Below, piece by piece: positions 6,212 through 14,077 of a DNA stretch of 18,994 nt. How positions within the stretch are numbered: the stretch's first letter is position 1; each line of letters starts with the position of its first letter. The position numbers and the translations under genes were made by a program. The stretch is from Campylobacteraceae bacterium. GTDB taxonomy: Bacteria; Campylobacterota; Campylobacteria; Campylobacterales; Sulfurovaceae. A model generated the notes under the pieces. It was given only the letters and a program-made list of their open reading frames with translations. It was not told where the DNA came from and searched no databases. Location of the stretch: positions 1 to 18,994 of the forward strand of contig JALVPA010000042.1 in NCBI GenBank assembly GCA_027026055.1, given 5' to 3'.

Positions 6212-8113
6212 ATGAGCGAAGCAATCGGTTTTGTCTTCGAAACGGGGATTGACGAGGCGATTGAAGCGGAGATACACGAAGCGGCGCAAGCGTATGAAGA
6301 GAGGGCGAGGTTTCTTTCGGAAGAAAGCTTTTTGGCTTCGGAAGAGAAGTTTGGACGTGTTGTCGTATGCGGGCGGGCGGCTTTTTTGCGTCGAATGATG
6401 GAAAGAGCTCGTTTGAAGGAAAGTGCATTGGGTATCGTTGCGCTTCCGGAGCAAAAAGAGATTGTGCGTACTTACGCTTTGCCTTCTCGTATCACCGAGG
6501 CGGTACGTGTGGCGTGCGAAGCGCAGCCGTGTGCTGCGGATATGATGTATGCAAACGGTACCGTCGTGCTTCACGAAGCGGTTATCGGCGACGCACCGCC
6601 GATAGAGCACTACAGCGGTACCTATCGCAACAGACCGCTTCGCGAGCGTATCGGGCTTTTTTGGAAGACGATACGCAAAGTGGCGCGTTTGCATCACAAA
6701 CGCTTTCGTATCGTCGATACGGAGGAACGTCAAACGACACTTTCGGCGACGGGAATCGTGGCGCTTAATTATCCTAACGAAACCTTTGCCGCCAAACTGC
6801 TTAGCACTCAGATACATCCCGCGGACGGCAAAGTAACCTTGGTGATACTCTCTCCCGTTTCGGTCATGCAATACGCCGGCTATCTTTTTCGCTCTTTCGT
6901 AACGGGAAGCACACCCAAAAAGCTGCCCCGCGCCATGGGGTATATGCGTGCGCCGTCGTTTCGTATCGAGGCGGACGAAACGATCGAAGCGACGATGGAC
7001 GGGGAGCGTGCGCTTTCGTTTCCTTTGGAGATAGAAGTGAAACAAAAAGCGTTGCAGCTTTGTCTGCCCGATGCGTTTTGGGAACGCGGCGCGCAACAGC
7101 CCAATGAAAAAAACAGTATCAAAATCGACCATCTTCCCGGAGATGAAGAGACAACCGCTTATTTGCAAAAACATATTCCGCTTTTTACACACGCTTCGCA
7201 GCAGCAGTACGCGTCGCTTTTTGCCAACTTAAGAGAAGAAGCGGCAACAAGTGCGACTTTTATGACGTTATTGATTTTGGCGACGCTGATTGCGACGTTG
7301 GGGCTTTTTATCGATTCGGCGTCGGTGATTATCGGCGCGATGCTTTTGGCACCGCTGATGCAGCCGATTGTTTCTTTGGCGATGGGGCTTTTGAGGCAGG
7401 ACGTATCGTTACAAAGTAGCGCGGCAAAAACCATTGCCATCGGAGTTGCAAGTGTACTTTTTAGTGCCGCGTTCGTAACGTGGTTGACGCCGATGCACAA
7501 ACTTACCGCGGAGATGGCGGGACGGCTTTCGCCTACATTGTTGGATCTTTTTGTGGCGGTGGTATCGGGTGCCGCGGCCGCTTATGCCAAAAGTAACGAA
7601 AAGATATCCTCGTCGCTTGCAGGTGTTGCGATCGCCGTGGCGTTGGTGCCGCCGATTGCCGTGGCGGGGATAGGCCTCGGATGGGGCGATTGGTCGATGT
7701 TCGCGTCGGCGTTTTTACTCTTTGTGACCAACTTGGCGGGTATCGTGTTGGCGGCGGCGGTGACCTTTTTGGTGTTGGGATACGCACCGCTGCATATCGC
7801 GCGTAAAGGCGTCGTGCGTTGGCTTCTCGTCGTTGCACTTGTGGCGATACCGCTCTATCGCTCTTTTGCGACGATGAAGGCGCGTACCGATATCGAAGCT
7901 TCTTTGACGAACAAAACGATAGCACTCCGTCGCCATACTGTGCGATTGCAAAAGGTTCACGGATTTCCGAACGACAACGGATGGCGTATCGAAACGGAGA
8001 TCGTCTCCGACGGCATCTTGGATAAGGCGGAAAAACGAATGTTAAGAGAAAAAATCGAAACGGTTATCGGCAAACCGTGCGATATCACGGCGACATTTCG
8101 GTATGCGCTATAA
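6212..8113 (+). CDS. DUF389 membrane protein with N-terminal degenerate DAGK-like domain
   Basis: A 633-aa protein in two parts. Residues about 345-555 carry six to seven membrane helices with the DUF389/TIGR00341 signature (GLFIDSASVIIGAMLLAPLM at 364-383, ALVPPIAVAG at 477-486). Residues about 1-290 follow the outline of diacylglycerol/YegS-type lipid kinases: VVVCGRAAF (50-58) stands where GGDGT is expected, LGIVALPEQKEIVRTYALP (73-91) where GxxPxGTxNDFAR-LGIP is expected, and MDGE (262-265) plus PLEIEV where the C-terminal DGE motif lies. The nucleotide-binding glycines are missing, so this half is probably inactive. Function is unknown; a membrane lipid or ligand sensor is my guess. The ribosome site is GGGAGGG. 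It stands alone and its stop overlaps that of the convergent tyrA gene. Confidence 0.82.
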   Translation: MSEAIGFVFETGIDEAIEAEIHEAAQAYEERARFLSEESFLASEEKFGRVVVCGRAAFLRRMMERARLKESALGIVALPEQKEIVRTYALPSRITEAVRVACEAQPCAADMMYANGTVVLHEAVIGDAPPIEHYSGTYRNRPLRERIGLFWKTIRKVARLHHKRFRIVDTEERQTTLSATGIVALNYPNETFAAKLLSTQIHPADGKVTLVILSPVSVMQYAGYLFRSFVTGSTPKKLPRAMGYMRAPSFRIEADETIEATMDGERALSFPLEIEVKQKALQLCLPDAFWERGAQQPNEKNSIKIDHLPGDEETTAYLQKHIPLFTHASQQQYASLFANLREEAATSATFMTLLILATLIATLGLFIDSASVIIGAMLLAPLMQPIVSLAMGLLRQDVSLQSSAAKTIAIGVASVLFSAAFVTWLTPMHKLTAEMAGRLSPTLLDLFVAVVSGAAAAYAKSNEKISSSLAGVAIAVALVPPIAVAGIGLGWGDWSMFASAFLLFVTNLAGIVLAAAVTFLVLGYAPLHIARKGVVRWLLVVALVAIPLYRSFATMKARTDIEASLTNKTIALRRHTVRLQKVHGFPNDNGWRIETEIVSDGILDKAEKRMLREKIETVIGKPCDITATFRYAL

Positions 8114-8947
8114 AATGTTGTGAAGCGCGTTCGCTTCACTCATCCAACGATTCAACGCTTCCCAGCGCTCCTGCTCTATCATCTTTTTACATTCGCCCAA
8201 CTCTTTTTCGAAAGCTTCGATCGCTTCGAGAAGATTGGCTTTGTTTTGACGGAAGATATCTTCCCACATATCGGGATTTGATTTGGCGATACGGCTCATA
8301 TCGCGAAAACCGCCTCCCGCTAAAGCGACGATGCTTTCGGGATCTTCTTGGCGCATGACACTGTTGGCGAGCGCATAAGAGAGTGCATGCGGCATATGGG
8401 AGATAAACGCGGCATGTCTGTCGTGCGCTTCGGCATCCATATAAACCAGTTTCATTCCCAGCAGAGCGAAAAGTTTGACGGCGACGCGTCTTTGATGCTC
8501 GCCGCTACGTTCCAAATCGCACAACACGACCACTTTGTCGCGATAGAGTTCGGTAAACGCCGCCGAAGGACCGAATTTTTCGGTACCGGTCATGGGATGG
8601 GCCGTCACGTAATGTGCGCGATACGCTTCGGGGATACTACGGGAGATTTTGGCTTTGGTGCTTCCCAAGTCGATGACGGTACATCGATCGTGTCGGGGGC
8701 GAAAGGTTTCGGCGATAGCGATGATTCCGTCCACGGGTACAGCCAAAAAGACGATATCGCACATTTCCAAGGAATGTAGCGATTCGGCGATTTCGTCCAC
8801 GATACCCAGATGTAGTGCCTCTTTGCAGTGTCGACGATTGTGATCGTAACCGATAAAACGACACCCGTCGCAAACCTCTTTGACGGCCAAGGCCATCGAA
8901 CCGCCCATCAATCCGAGCCCGACAATCCCAATCGTCTCTTTTTTCAT
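8108..8947 (-). CDS. tyrA: Prephenate dehydrogenase (tyrosine biosynthesis)
   Basis: A 279-aa cytosolic enzyme that oxidatively decarboxylates prephenate to 4-hydroxyphenylpyruvate with NAD(P)+. The N-terminal Rossmann fold shows GIVGLGLMGGS (7-17), a cofactor-selecting Asp in FIGYDHN, and DLGSTK (93-98). The catalytic His is in HPMTGTE (117-123); the helical dimer domain carries the usual FISHMPHALSYAL. Length is normal for the monofunctional enzyme; there is no chorismate-mutase or ACT part. GAGAGGG precedes the ATG. It is transcribed away from bamA, a pairing that I recall from Campylobacter jejuni as well, and it ends in a 6-base overlap with the convergent DUF389 gene, leaving no room for a terminator. 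Confidence 0.95.
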   Translation of the reverse strand: MKKETIGIVGLGLMGGSMALAVKEVCDGCRFIGYDHNRRHCKEALHLGIVDEIAESLHSLEMCDIVFLAVPVDGIIAIAETFRPRHDRCTVIDLGSTKAKISRSIPEAYRAHYVTAHPMTGTEKFGPSAAFTELYRDKVVVLCDLERSGEHQRRVAVKLFALLGMKLVYMDAEAHDRHAAFISHMPHALSYALANSVMRQEDPESIVALAGGGFRDMSRIAKSNPDMWEDIFRQNKANLLEAIEAFEKELGECKKMIEQERWEALNRWMSEANALHNIL

Positions 8948-8981
8948 TCCCTCTCTTTTCGGTAAAATCGTAAGATGCGGG

Positions 8982-8990
8982 ATTATAGCA
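8982..8990 (-). promoter_or_regulatory. Extended -10 promoter of tyrA
   Basis: Read on the minus strand, TGC-TATAAT is a perfect extended -10 (hexamer at 8987 down to 8982), with transcription expected near 8975 and a leader of about 28 bases before the ATG at 8947. No good -35 box is seen, as is normal for Campylobacterota sigma-70 promoters. Confidence 0.7.
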
Positions 8991-9021
8991 TTTTTTCATA
9001 TGCCTCTTATTGAAAAAAAGA

Positions 9022-9027
9022 TAAAAT
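9022..9027 (+). promoter_or_regulatory. Probable -10 element of bamA
   Basis: TAAAAT lies 31 bases before the ATG in the A/T-rich divergent region, preceded by an A-run. No -35 is seen. The ribosome site AGAGGG follows at 9045-9050. Confidence 0.45.
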
Positions 9028-9057
9028 AGTCTCAAATCCTATTTAGAGGGAAGCGTG

Positions 9058-11379
9058 ATGGTGCTTAGAAAAATACTCCTTACAAGTATAGCGATAGGTA
9101 GCGTCGCCTATGCGCAGAAGTTTCAACGTGTCACATTCGAGGGGCTCTCCTATATTTCGCCCGCTACGGCGAGAGATATTGCGGGGATAAAACCGGGTCA
9201 AAACGTCGGTATGGCGGAGATAAACGAAGCGATCGTCAAACTCTACAATCAGGGGTATTTCAAAGATATTCGTGCGGAGCAAGAAGGCAACACGCTCGTA
9301 TTTCACGTCGAAGAAAAACCGGCGATAGCCAACGTGACGATCAAAGGTATCGACGAAGAAGAGGCGAAAAAACTTTTGGAAAATGTTGGTATCAAAAAGG
9401 GAGATATCTACGACGAAGGAAACGTACGCAAAGCCAAACAACTTTTGAACGATTATCTCCAAAGCAAAGGCAACTACGGATCGGTCGTCGAAGTGAGTGA
9501 AGAAAAAGTGGGAAAAAGCGCCGTTTCGTTGAAATTCGACGTCAATAAAGGCGAAAAGATAAAAATCAAGAAGATCAACTTCGTCGGTGCCGAATCGTTG
9601 AGTAAAAGCGAACTCGAAAAGGATTTGGCGAACAAAGAAGAGGATTTTCTCGGGTTTTTGCCTTTGCTCAACGACGGCGAAGTGAAAGTCGATCAACTCC
9701 GTTACGATGCGATGCGTTTGCGCGACACGTACATGAAACACGGATTTTTGGACGTTAAGGTGAGTAAGCCGTTGATGCGTGTCGATTACGGTTCTTATAC
9801 GGCGGAAATCGATTATAAAATCGAGGAAGGACCAAAGTACGACGTTGGCACTGTCGACATCGTTTCCGATGTCAAAGGTTTGGATAAAAAACGGTTGTTG
9901 GAAGAGATGCATCTGAAGCAAGGAAAAGTGTTCGACATTTCGAAGATGCGAAAAGATATGAAAATGATCAAAAGTGCCGTGGAGGACTTGGGATACGCCT
10001 ATGCCGAGGTCATTCCCCAAATGCATAAAGATCCTCGAAGCAAACATGTTTCCATCCGGTATCGTATCGAACCGGGACAAAAAGTCAAGGTTCACGACGT
10101 GCTTATTAGTGGAAACGACAAAACCAAAGACCGCGTCATTAGACGTTATCTCTATTTGGCGCCCGGCGACTATTTTAGCGCGACGGATTTGAAAGAGAGC
10201 AAAAGCGCGTTGGGAAGAACGGGCTTTTTCGAGTCGGTCGATATCCAAACCAAGCGTATTTCTCAAGATCAAGTCGATTTGCTTGTAAAGGTAAAAGAGA
10301 CTTCCACCGGTTCGATCTCTTTGGGCGGAGGATACGGCAGTTATGAAGGACTCATGCTCAATGCGAGCATTTCGAACAAAAACCTTTTCGGATCGGGTAT
10401 CAGCGGTAGTTTGGGATTCGATATATCGAAAATTTCGACCAGCTACAATCTCTCTTTCGTCAATCCGCGGGTTTGGGATAGTGAGTATAGCTTGGGGTTG
10501 AGTTTTTACAAAAGAAACTACGAATATATCGATTATACGGAAGATACGCTCGGCGCTTCTTTAAACCTCGGGAAACAGTTTGCCAGACACTGGTACGCCT
10601 CCGTAGGTATAGGATACGTCGACAACGAATCGACCTATAACGAGGATGCGCGTATCAGCGATATCCGACGTCGCATCTATAACGACCAGTATGAAAAAAT
10701 TTCCGGATTTGCGGGAATTTCGTTTGACAATACGGACGATTACTATGTACCGAGAGAGGGGTATATCTTCTCGTTGAATGCCGAGTTCGCCACGTTGGAC
10801 GGTGACGATTACAATGCGACGACCTATCCGGAAGGATATGGCAATTTTACGAAGATCAATTTTAAATTCGGTGCTTACTACGGTATGGCCGATATTGTCG
10901 ATTACGATTTGATTTTGCGTTTCAAAGCGAGAGGGACTTATATCAAACGACGTAGCGACGACGAGAAGTTGCCTGTTGCGGAACGTCTTTTTATGGGTGG
11001 TATCGGAAGCGTCAGAGGGTATCAGCCATATTCGATCTCTCCTACGTTGCCTAACGGCGATCGTATAGGAGGTACCTACCGTACGTCGGCAAGTATCGAA
11101 GCGAGTATCCCTCTTTCGGAAGCGGCGAAGATGCGTTTGGCGTTCTTTTACGATTACGGTCTTATCGGTATGGATCCTGAGCCTTATACCGTCAATATCA
11201 ACGGACAAAACGTCAGAAAATATTATGACGAGGACGACATTACCCGCTCATCCGTCGGTGCGGTTATCGAATGGCAGTCGGGATTTGGTCCTATCAATCT
11301 GGTCTTCGGGTATGCCCTGGATGACGAACCGGGTGACGAAACTTCGTCGTTCGAGTTTTCCATGGGCACCAAGTTTTAA
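9058..11379 (+). CDS. bamA: Outer membrane protein assembly factor BamA
   Basis: A 773-aa Omp85 protein that folds and inserts beta-barrel proteins into the outer membrane. A signal peptide ends VAYA before QKF (about residue 20). Five POTRA-like repeats fill roughly residues 21-400 (for example VTFEGLSYIS, VTIKGIDEE and INFVGAESLS mark their starts). The rest is a 16-strand barrel with the conserved VRGY at 652-655 and a C-terminal Phe (SMGTKF), the usual barrel-assembly signal. ATG 9058 has AGAGGG seven bases before it; an in-frame GTG at 9055 is possible but closer to that site, and a difference of one residue would not alter the protein. It is a single gene, divergent from tyrA and convergent with the ppx/gppA-type gene. 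Confidence 0.95.
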   Translation: MVLRKILLTSIAIGSVAYAQKFQRVTFEGLSYISPATARDIAGIKPGQNVGMAEINEAIVKLYNQGYFKDIRAEQEGNTLVFHVEEKPAIANVTIKGIDEEEAKKLLENVGIKKGDIYDEGNVRKAKQLLNDYLQSKGNYGSVVEVSEEKVGKSAVSLKFDVNKGEKIKIKKINFVGAESLSKSELEKDLANKEEDFLGFLPLLNDGEVKVDQLRYDAMRLRDTYMKHGFLDVKVSKPLMRVDYGSYTAEIDYKIEEGPKYDVGTVDIVSDVKGLDKKRLLEEMHLKQGKVFDISKMRKDMKMIKSAVEDLGYAYAEVIPQMHKDPRSKHVSIRYRIEPGQKVKVHDVLISGNDKTKDRVIRRYLYLAPGDYFSATDLKESKSALGRTGFFESVDIQTKRISQDQVDLLVKVKETSTGSISLGGGYGSYEGLMLNASISNKNLFGSGISGSLGFDISKISTSYNLSFVNPRVWDSEYSLGLSFYKRNYEYIDYTEDTLGASLNLGKQFARHWYASVGIGYVDNESTYNEDARISDIRRRIYNDQYEKISGFAGISFDNTDDYYVPREGYIFSLNAEFATLDGDDYNATTYPEGYGNFTKINFKFGAYYGMADIVDYDLILRFKARGTYIKRRSDDEKLPVAERLFMGGIGSVRGYQPYSISPTLPNGDRIGGTYRTSASIEASIPLSEAAKMRLAFFYDYGLIGMDPEPYTVNINGQNVRKYYDEDDITRSSVGAVIEWQSGFGPINLVFGYALDDEPGDETSSFEFSMGTKF

Positions 11380-11417
11380 ATCCTAAAGTCGAACACGGTG
11401 CCACGGATGAACGGATA

Positions 11418-12938
11418 TTAGAGGATACCCAGCGCTTTACATTTGGGAAGTGCTTCTTTATCTTTGAATACAACGGCAAAAGGTGCCGGTTTTTCCATCC
11501 CCTTTATCGCTTCTTTCGCCAAATGGAGCGATTGGTCGGCTTTTACTTCCAAAGTGGCGTTTTCATAAAAAAACGAAAGTGTAGCGTTGTTTGAGGCATC
11601 GTGTAGATAAAGCGTCAACGTATAGATAAAGCTTAGCCATCGAAATGTCTCTTTCGGAGGCAAAAGCGTTTCGTACGTCGCGTAGATATCTTCAATGACA
11701 AGGCGTTTGCCGTGCATACGTAACAACATGGCGACAAGCAGTATCTGACGGTGTGTCAAGCGGTAGTTGAGCTCTTGCATCGCGATATAAAAGGCATGTT
11801 GATGCGATTTGTAGATGGTAAGCGTATTGCCGATGTGGGAAAGACGAAGAGCGATTTTCAACTCGTTTTTATAATCGACGGTACCTTCGGGACAAGGCAG
11901 TGCGTCGCAAAGTGCCGATGCGATTTGGAACTTCGCCTTTTTTTTGTTTTTTTTCAGCGGCGTTTTAAAGCGTTCGAGAATCGATACGACGGAAGGGTTG
12001 ATCTCTTTCGGAAAACGAAGATTTTCTTTTTTGAGCAGTTGTTCCAAAAAAACCCCTTCGCGTACGCCTACCGCAGAGACAACCACCTCTTTGGCCTCTA
12101 CTTTGTCGAGAATGGACAAAAAGATCAAAGTTCCCTCGCGAATGGTATCAAAACGGCTCTTTTTGAGGTTGAAACGTTTGAGTCCTTTCGCACTGGTTGC
12201 AGGGATCGCCTGGAGATAAGGACGATAACGATTCGCTTCGAACGTATACGCGTGCAGCTTATCGAAGGGATAGGCACTTTTTTTCATGATGCTCTTTCCC
12301 AAAGTCCGTACCGTACCGCCGATACCGACAATGCGTTCGGATAGAAAATGCGAAGGCAACGTTTTCAGTTGGGTTTCGATATAGTGTTCGGCTCGGCGTG
12401 CGGCCTCTTCGGCGGTGGCGGCTTTGTCATAGAAGAGCTCTTTGAGCCTTACGGTACCGAGATCGATCGAAAACGTCTCGACGACTTTCCCGCCGCGGAT
12501 CAAAGCCATATCGGCGGAACCTCCGCCTATATCGACAGTCACGGCATCCTCTAAGGGTAGCAAGTTTGAAGCGGCAATACCGCCGTACAAAGCTTCCGTT
12601 TTGCCGTCTATGATGCGTATGTGAAGATTGAGGTGTGTTTTTATCCAACGGACAAATTCTTTGGCGTTAGGAGCGTCTCTCAGCGCGGAAGTCGCTACGC
12701 ATAACGTTTTATGTACATCGTATTTCTCGATAGTTTGCTTGAACGAACGTAGGGTGAGAAAAGCGCGTTTGACGGCGGGAGGTTGAAGATATCCGTTTTT
12801 CTCGTAAGCCCCTTCTCCGATACGAACTTTCGATTTTTGTTCGGCGATGAGGTGAAAACCGAAACGGCCGGTTTTTTCGTAGATAACCAGTCTGGCGGAG
12901 TTTGAACCGATATCCACGACGGCGGTTCGTTTGGCCAC
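11418..12938 (-). CDS. Ppx/GppA-family exopolyphosphatase / pppGpp phosphohydrolase
   Basis: A 506-aa protein of the actin/hsp70-like ATPase superfamily. It shows DIGSNS (9-14), the phosphate-binding DIGGGS (136-141), SALRDAPN (84-91) and a Glu in DGKTEALYGG (111-120), all typical of Ppx/GppA. The region from about residue 305 onward is helical and probably the HD-like C-terminal domain, so this is the long form. It should hydrolyse polyphosphate and/or pppGpp, linking phosphate storage to the stringent response; the two activities cannot be separated from sequence alone. The start is GTG at 12938 with purine-rich GAAGAGAG upstream, only four bases after the ferredoxin stop, so the two are co-transcribed. 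A near-identical order is known to me from Campylobacter. Confidence 0.9.
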   Translation of the reverse strand: MAKRTAVVDIGSNSARLVIYEKTGRFGFHLIAEQKSKVRIGEGAYEKNGYLQPPAVKRAFLTLRSFKQTIEKYDVHKTLCVATSALRDAPNAKEFVRWIKTHLNLHIRIIDGKTEALYGGIAASNLLPLEDAVTVDIGGGSADMALIRGGKVVETFSIDLGTVRLKELFYDKAATAEEAARRAEHYIETQLKTLPSHFLSERIVGIGGTVRTLGKSIMKKSAYPFDKLHAYTFEANRYRPYLQAIPATSAKGLKRFNLKKSRFDTIREGTLIFLSILDKVEAKEVVVSAVGVREGVFLEQLLKKENLRFPKEINPSVVSILERFKTPLKKNKKKAKFQIASALCDALPCPEGTVDYKNELKIALRLSHIGNTLTIYKSHQHAFYIAMQELNYRLTHRQILLVAMLLRMHGKRLVIEDIYATYETLLPPKETFRWLSFIYTLTLYLHDASNNATLSFFYENATLEVKADQSLHLAKEAIKGMEKPAPFAVVFKDKEALPKCKALGIL

Positions 12939-12942
12939 GTGT

Positions 12943-13194
12943 TTAACTCTCTTCTTGAAGTTTTTCGTATTTGAACATCAGCTCTTCCACGCTTTCGGCA
13001 TTGTCGGGATCGGAAACGATACAGTCGACCGGACATACTGCGATACATTGCGGTTCGTCGAAAAATCCGACACATTCGGTACAGCGATCCGGATCAATAA
13101 TGTATATAGGATCGTTTTCTTCGATCGCTTCACTCGGACATTCTTCTCTACATGCGTCGCATGCGATGCATTCGTCGGTTATCATTAATGCCAA
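12943..13194 (-). CDS. fdxB: 2[4Fe-4S] ferredoxin (FdxB / YfhL type)
   Basis: An 83-aa acidic electron carrier. The first cluster motif is Cys 9, 12, 15 and 19 followed by Pro (CIACDACREECP); the second is Cys 38, 41, 50 and 54 (CTECVGFFDEPQCIAVCP). The eight-residue insertion between the second and third Cys of the second motif marks the Alvin-type (Allochromatium-like) ferredoxins, which have unusual, low cluster potentials. I set the start at TTG 13194 because AAAGGA is seven bases away and relatives begin M-x-L-M-I-T-D-E-C; the in-frame ATG at 13185 has no spaced ribosome site. It is followed after four bases by the ppx/gppA gene. The partner enzyme is not encoded here. Confidence 0.93.
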   Translation of the reverse strand: MALMITDECIACDACREECPSEAIEENDPIYIIDPDRCTECVGFFDEPQCIAVCPVDCIVSDPDNAESVEELMFKYEKLQEES

Positions 13195-13201
13195 AGTATG
13201 A

Positions 13202-13207
13202 TCCTTT
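13202..13207 (-). promoter_or_regulatory. Ribosome binding site supporting a TTG start
   Basis: On the minus strand, AAAGGA with seven bases to TTG 13194 and sixteen to ATG 13185. This favours the TTG as the true start of the ferredoxin gene. Confidence 0.65.
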
Positions 13208-13235
13208 CGTAGGTGATATCTAAAATCGTTAGGGA

Positions 13236-13263
13236 GTTATAACCCATTAAAGCTTATGCTTTA
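13236..13263 (-). promoter_or_regulatory. Putative ferredoxin promoter with upstream dyad
   Basis: On the minus strand a -10-like TATAAC (13241 down to 13236) lies about 40 bases before the ferredoxin start. Immediately upstream is a perfect dyad, TAAAGC-TTAT-GCTTTA on the + strand (13248-13263). It could be an operator overlapping the -35 zone or a weak, tail-less hairpin at the end of the hsrA transcript. Neither role is proven. Confidence 0.4.
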
Positions 13264-13329
13264 TTTAATCGAAGAGATGAGAGAAGGATGTGGCAAAAGA
13301 GCCGAAAGAATGTATCTTTTGGAAGCAGA

Positions 13330-14007
13330 TTACTCTGCACCTTTGGGGAAACAAAAACGGTAGCCGCGTCTACGAACCGTTTCGATGGTAGTGATGCCGA
13401 GCGGTTTGTCCATCTTTTGACGAATTTGGTTGATGGCGACTTCGATGACATTGGGCGTAACAAGTTCGGGCTCTTCCCAGATGGCGTCGAGCAGTTGCTC
13501 TTTGGAGACGATTTGATCTTTGTGAATCGCTAAGTGTGTTAAGACTTCGAAAGGCTTACCCTTGAGTTCGATCTCTTTGCCTTGGTAGATGATTTTTTCC
13601 TCTTCCGGATTGATAACGAGATCTTCTATTTCAATGATATTCGAAGCGCCGAAACGGAGTTTCGCCTCCATCCGTACCAGCAAAATTTCTTCGTCGAGCG
13701 GTTTGCGTATAAAATCGTCGGCGCCGCTTTTAAGCGCTTCGATTTCACTCTCCTTGTCACGCCGCTCGGAGAGAACGATGACTGATGTTTTGTGCGAATT
13801 TTTTTTGATGTCGCCGATGATGGAGAGATGGCTTTGTGCACTTTTTTCGGGCCATGAGAGAATGACGAGATCGTAATTGCGGATATCCAAAAAGTAACGG
13901 CCATCTTGTAAACTTTCGGCTTTGTCGCACTGGTAACCGTTCTCTTCGAGAAGTTTGGTCAACGCTTCACTCTGTTCGGAATCGTTTTCAATAACGAGAA
14001 CTCTCAT
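13330..14007 (-). CDS. hsrA: HsrA-type atypical OmpR-family response regulator
   Basis: A 225-aa DNA-binding protein. The C-terminal winged-helix domain (about 125-222) contains GKPFEVLTHLA, DQIVSKEQLLDAIWEEPE and VIEVAINQIRQKMDKPLGI, very close to Helicobacter HP1043 (HsrA) and Campylobacter Cj0355c as I remember them. The receiver domain is degenerate: the phospho-acceptor site is Ser51 (NYDLVILSW) in place of Asp, and the acidic pair is E7-N8; Lys102 (RKP) is kept. So it should act without phosphorylation or a kinase, as known for HsrA, an essential homeostatic regulator in its relatives. AGAGGAAAAATAG precedes the ATG. It lies upstream of fdxB with its own strong -10. Confidence 0.93.
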   Translation of the reverse strand: MRVLVIENDSEQSEALTKLLEENGYQCDKAESLQDGRYFLDIRNYDLVILSWPEKSAQSHLSIIGDIKKNSHKTSVIVLSERRDKESEIEALKSGADDFIRKPLDEEILLVRMEAKLRFGASNIIEIEDLVINPEEEKIIYQGKEIELKGKPFEVLTHLAIHKDQIVSKEQLLDAIWEEPELVTPNVIEVAINQIRQKMDKPLGITTIETVRRRGYRFCFPKGAE

Positions 14008-14025
14008 CTATTTTTCCTCTGAAAT

Positions 14026-14042
14026 TTTAAGTTATTTTTAAA
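14026..14042. promoter_or_regulatory. Candidate HsrA-binding box at the hsrA transcription start
   Basis: On the + strand TTTAAG (14026-14031), five bases, TTTAAA (14037-14042). From memory, HP1043-type regulators bind tandem TTTAAG half-sites with this spacing. Here the box covers the region just downstream of the -10 of the hsrA gene itself, which would fit negative autoregulation. A/T-rich promoters make chance matches fairly easy. Confidence 0.45.
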
Positions 14043-14050
14043 TTATAACA
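14042..14050 (-). promoter_or_regulatory. Extended -10 promoter of hsrA
   Basis: Minus-strand TGT-TATAAT (14050 down to 14042) gives a consensus extended -10 with an expected start near 14035 and a leader of about 28 bases. The folB gene ends at 14078, so hsrA has its own promoter. Confidence 0.7.
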
Positions 14051-14077
14051 CAAAACGGAGGGGTTTGTAAAAAAATT

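Noticed and set aside
6170..7192. A 340-codon open frame on the minus strand
   Set aside because: Lies wholly opposite the DUF389-fusion gene, has no family resemblance and an Arg/Phe/His-heavy shadow composition.
9043..10272. A 409-codon open frame on the minus strand
   Set aside because: Mirror of the POTRA half of bamA; Phe/Val/Asp-rich shadow with no recognisable domain and no ribosome site that I can support.
11365..11402. GGCACC ... GGTGCC inverted repeat at the bamA/ppx convergent end as a terminator
   Set aside because: Only 6 bp with a loop of more than 20 bases and no T-tail.
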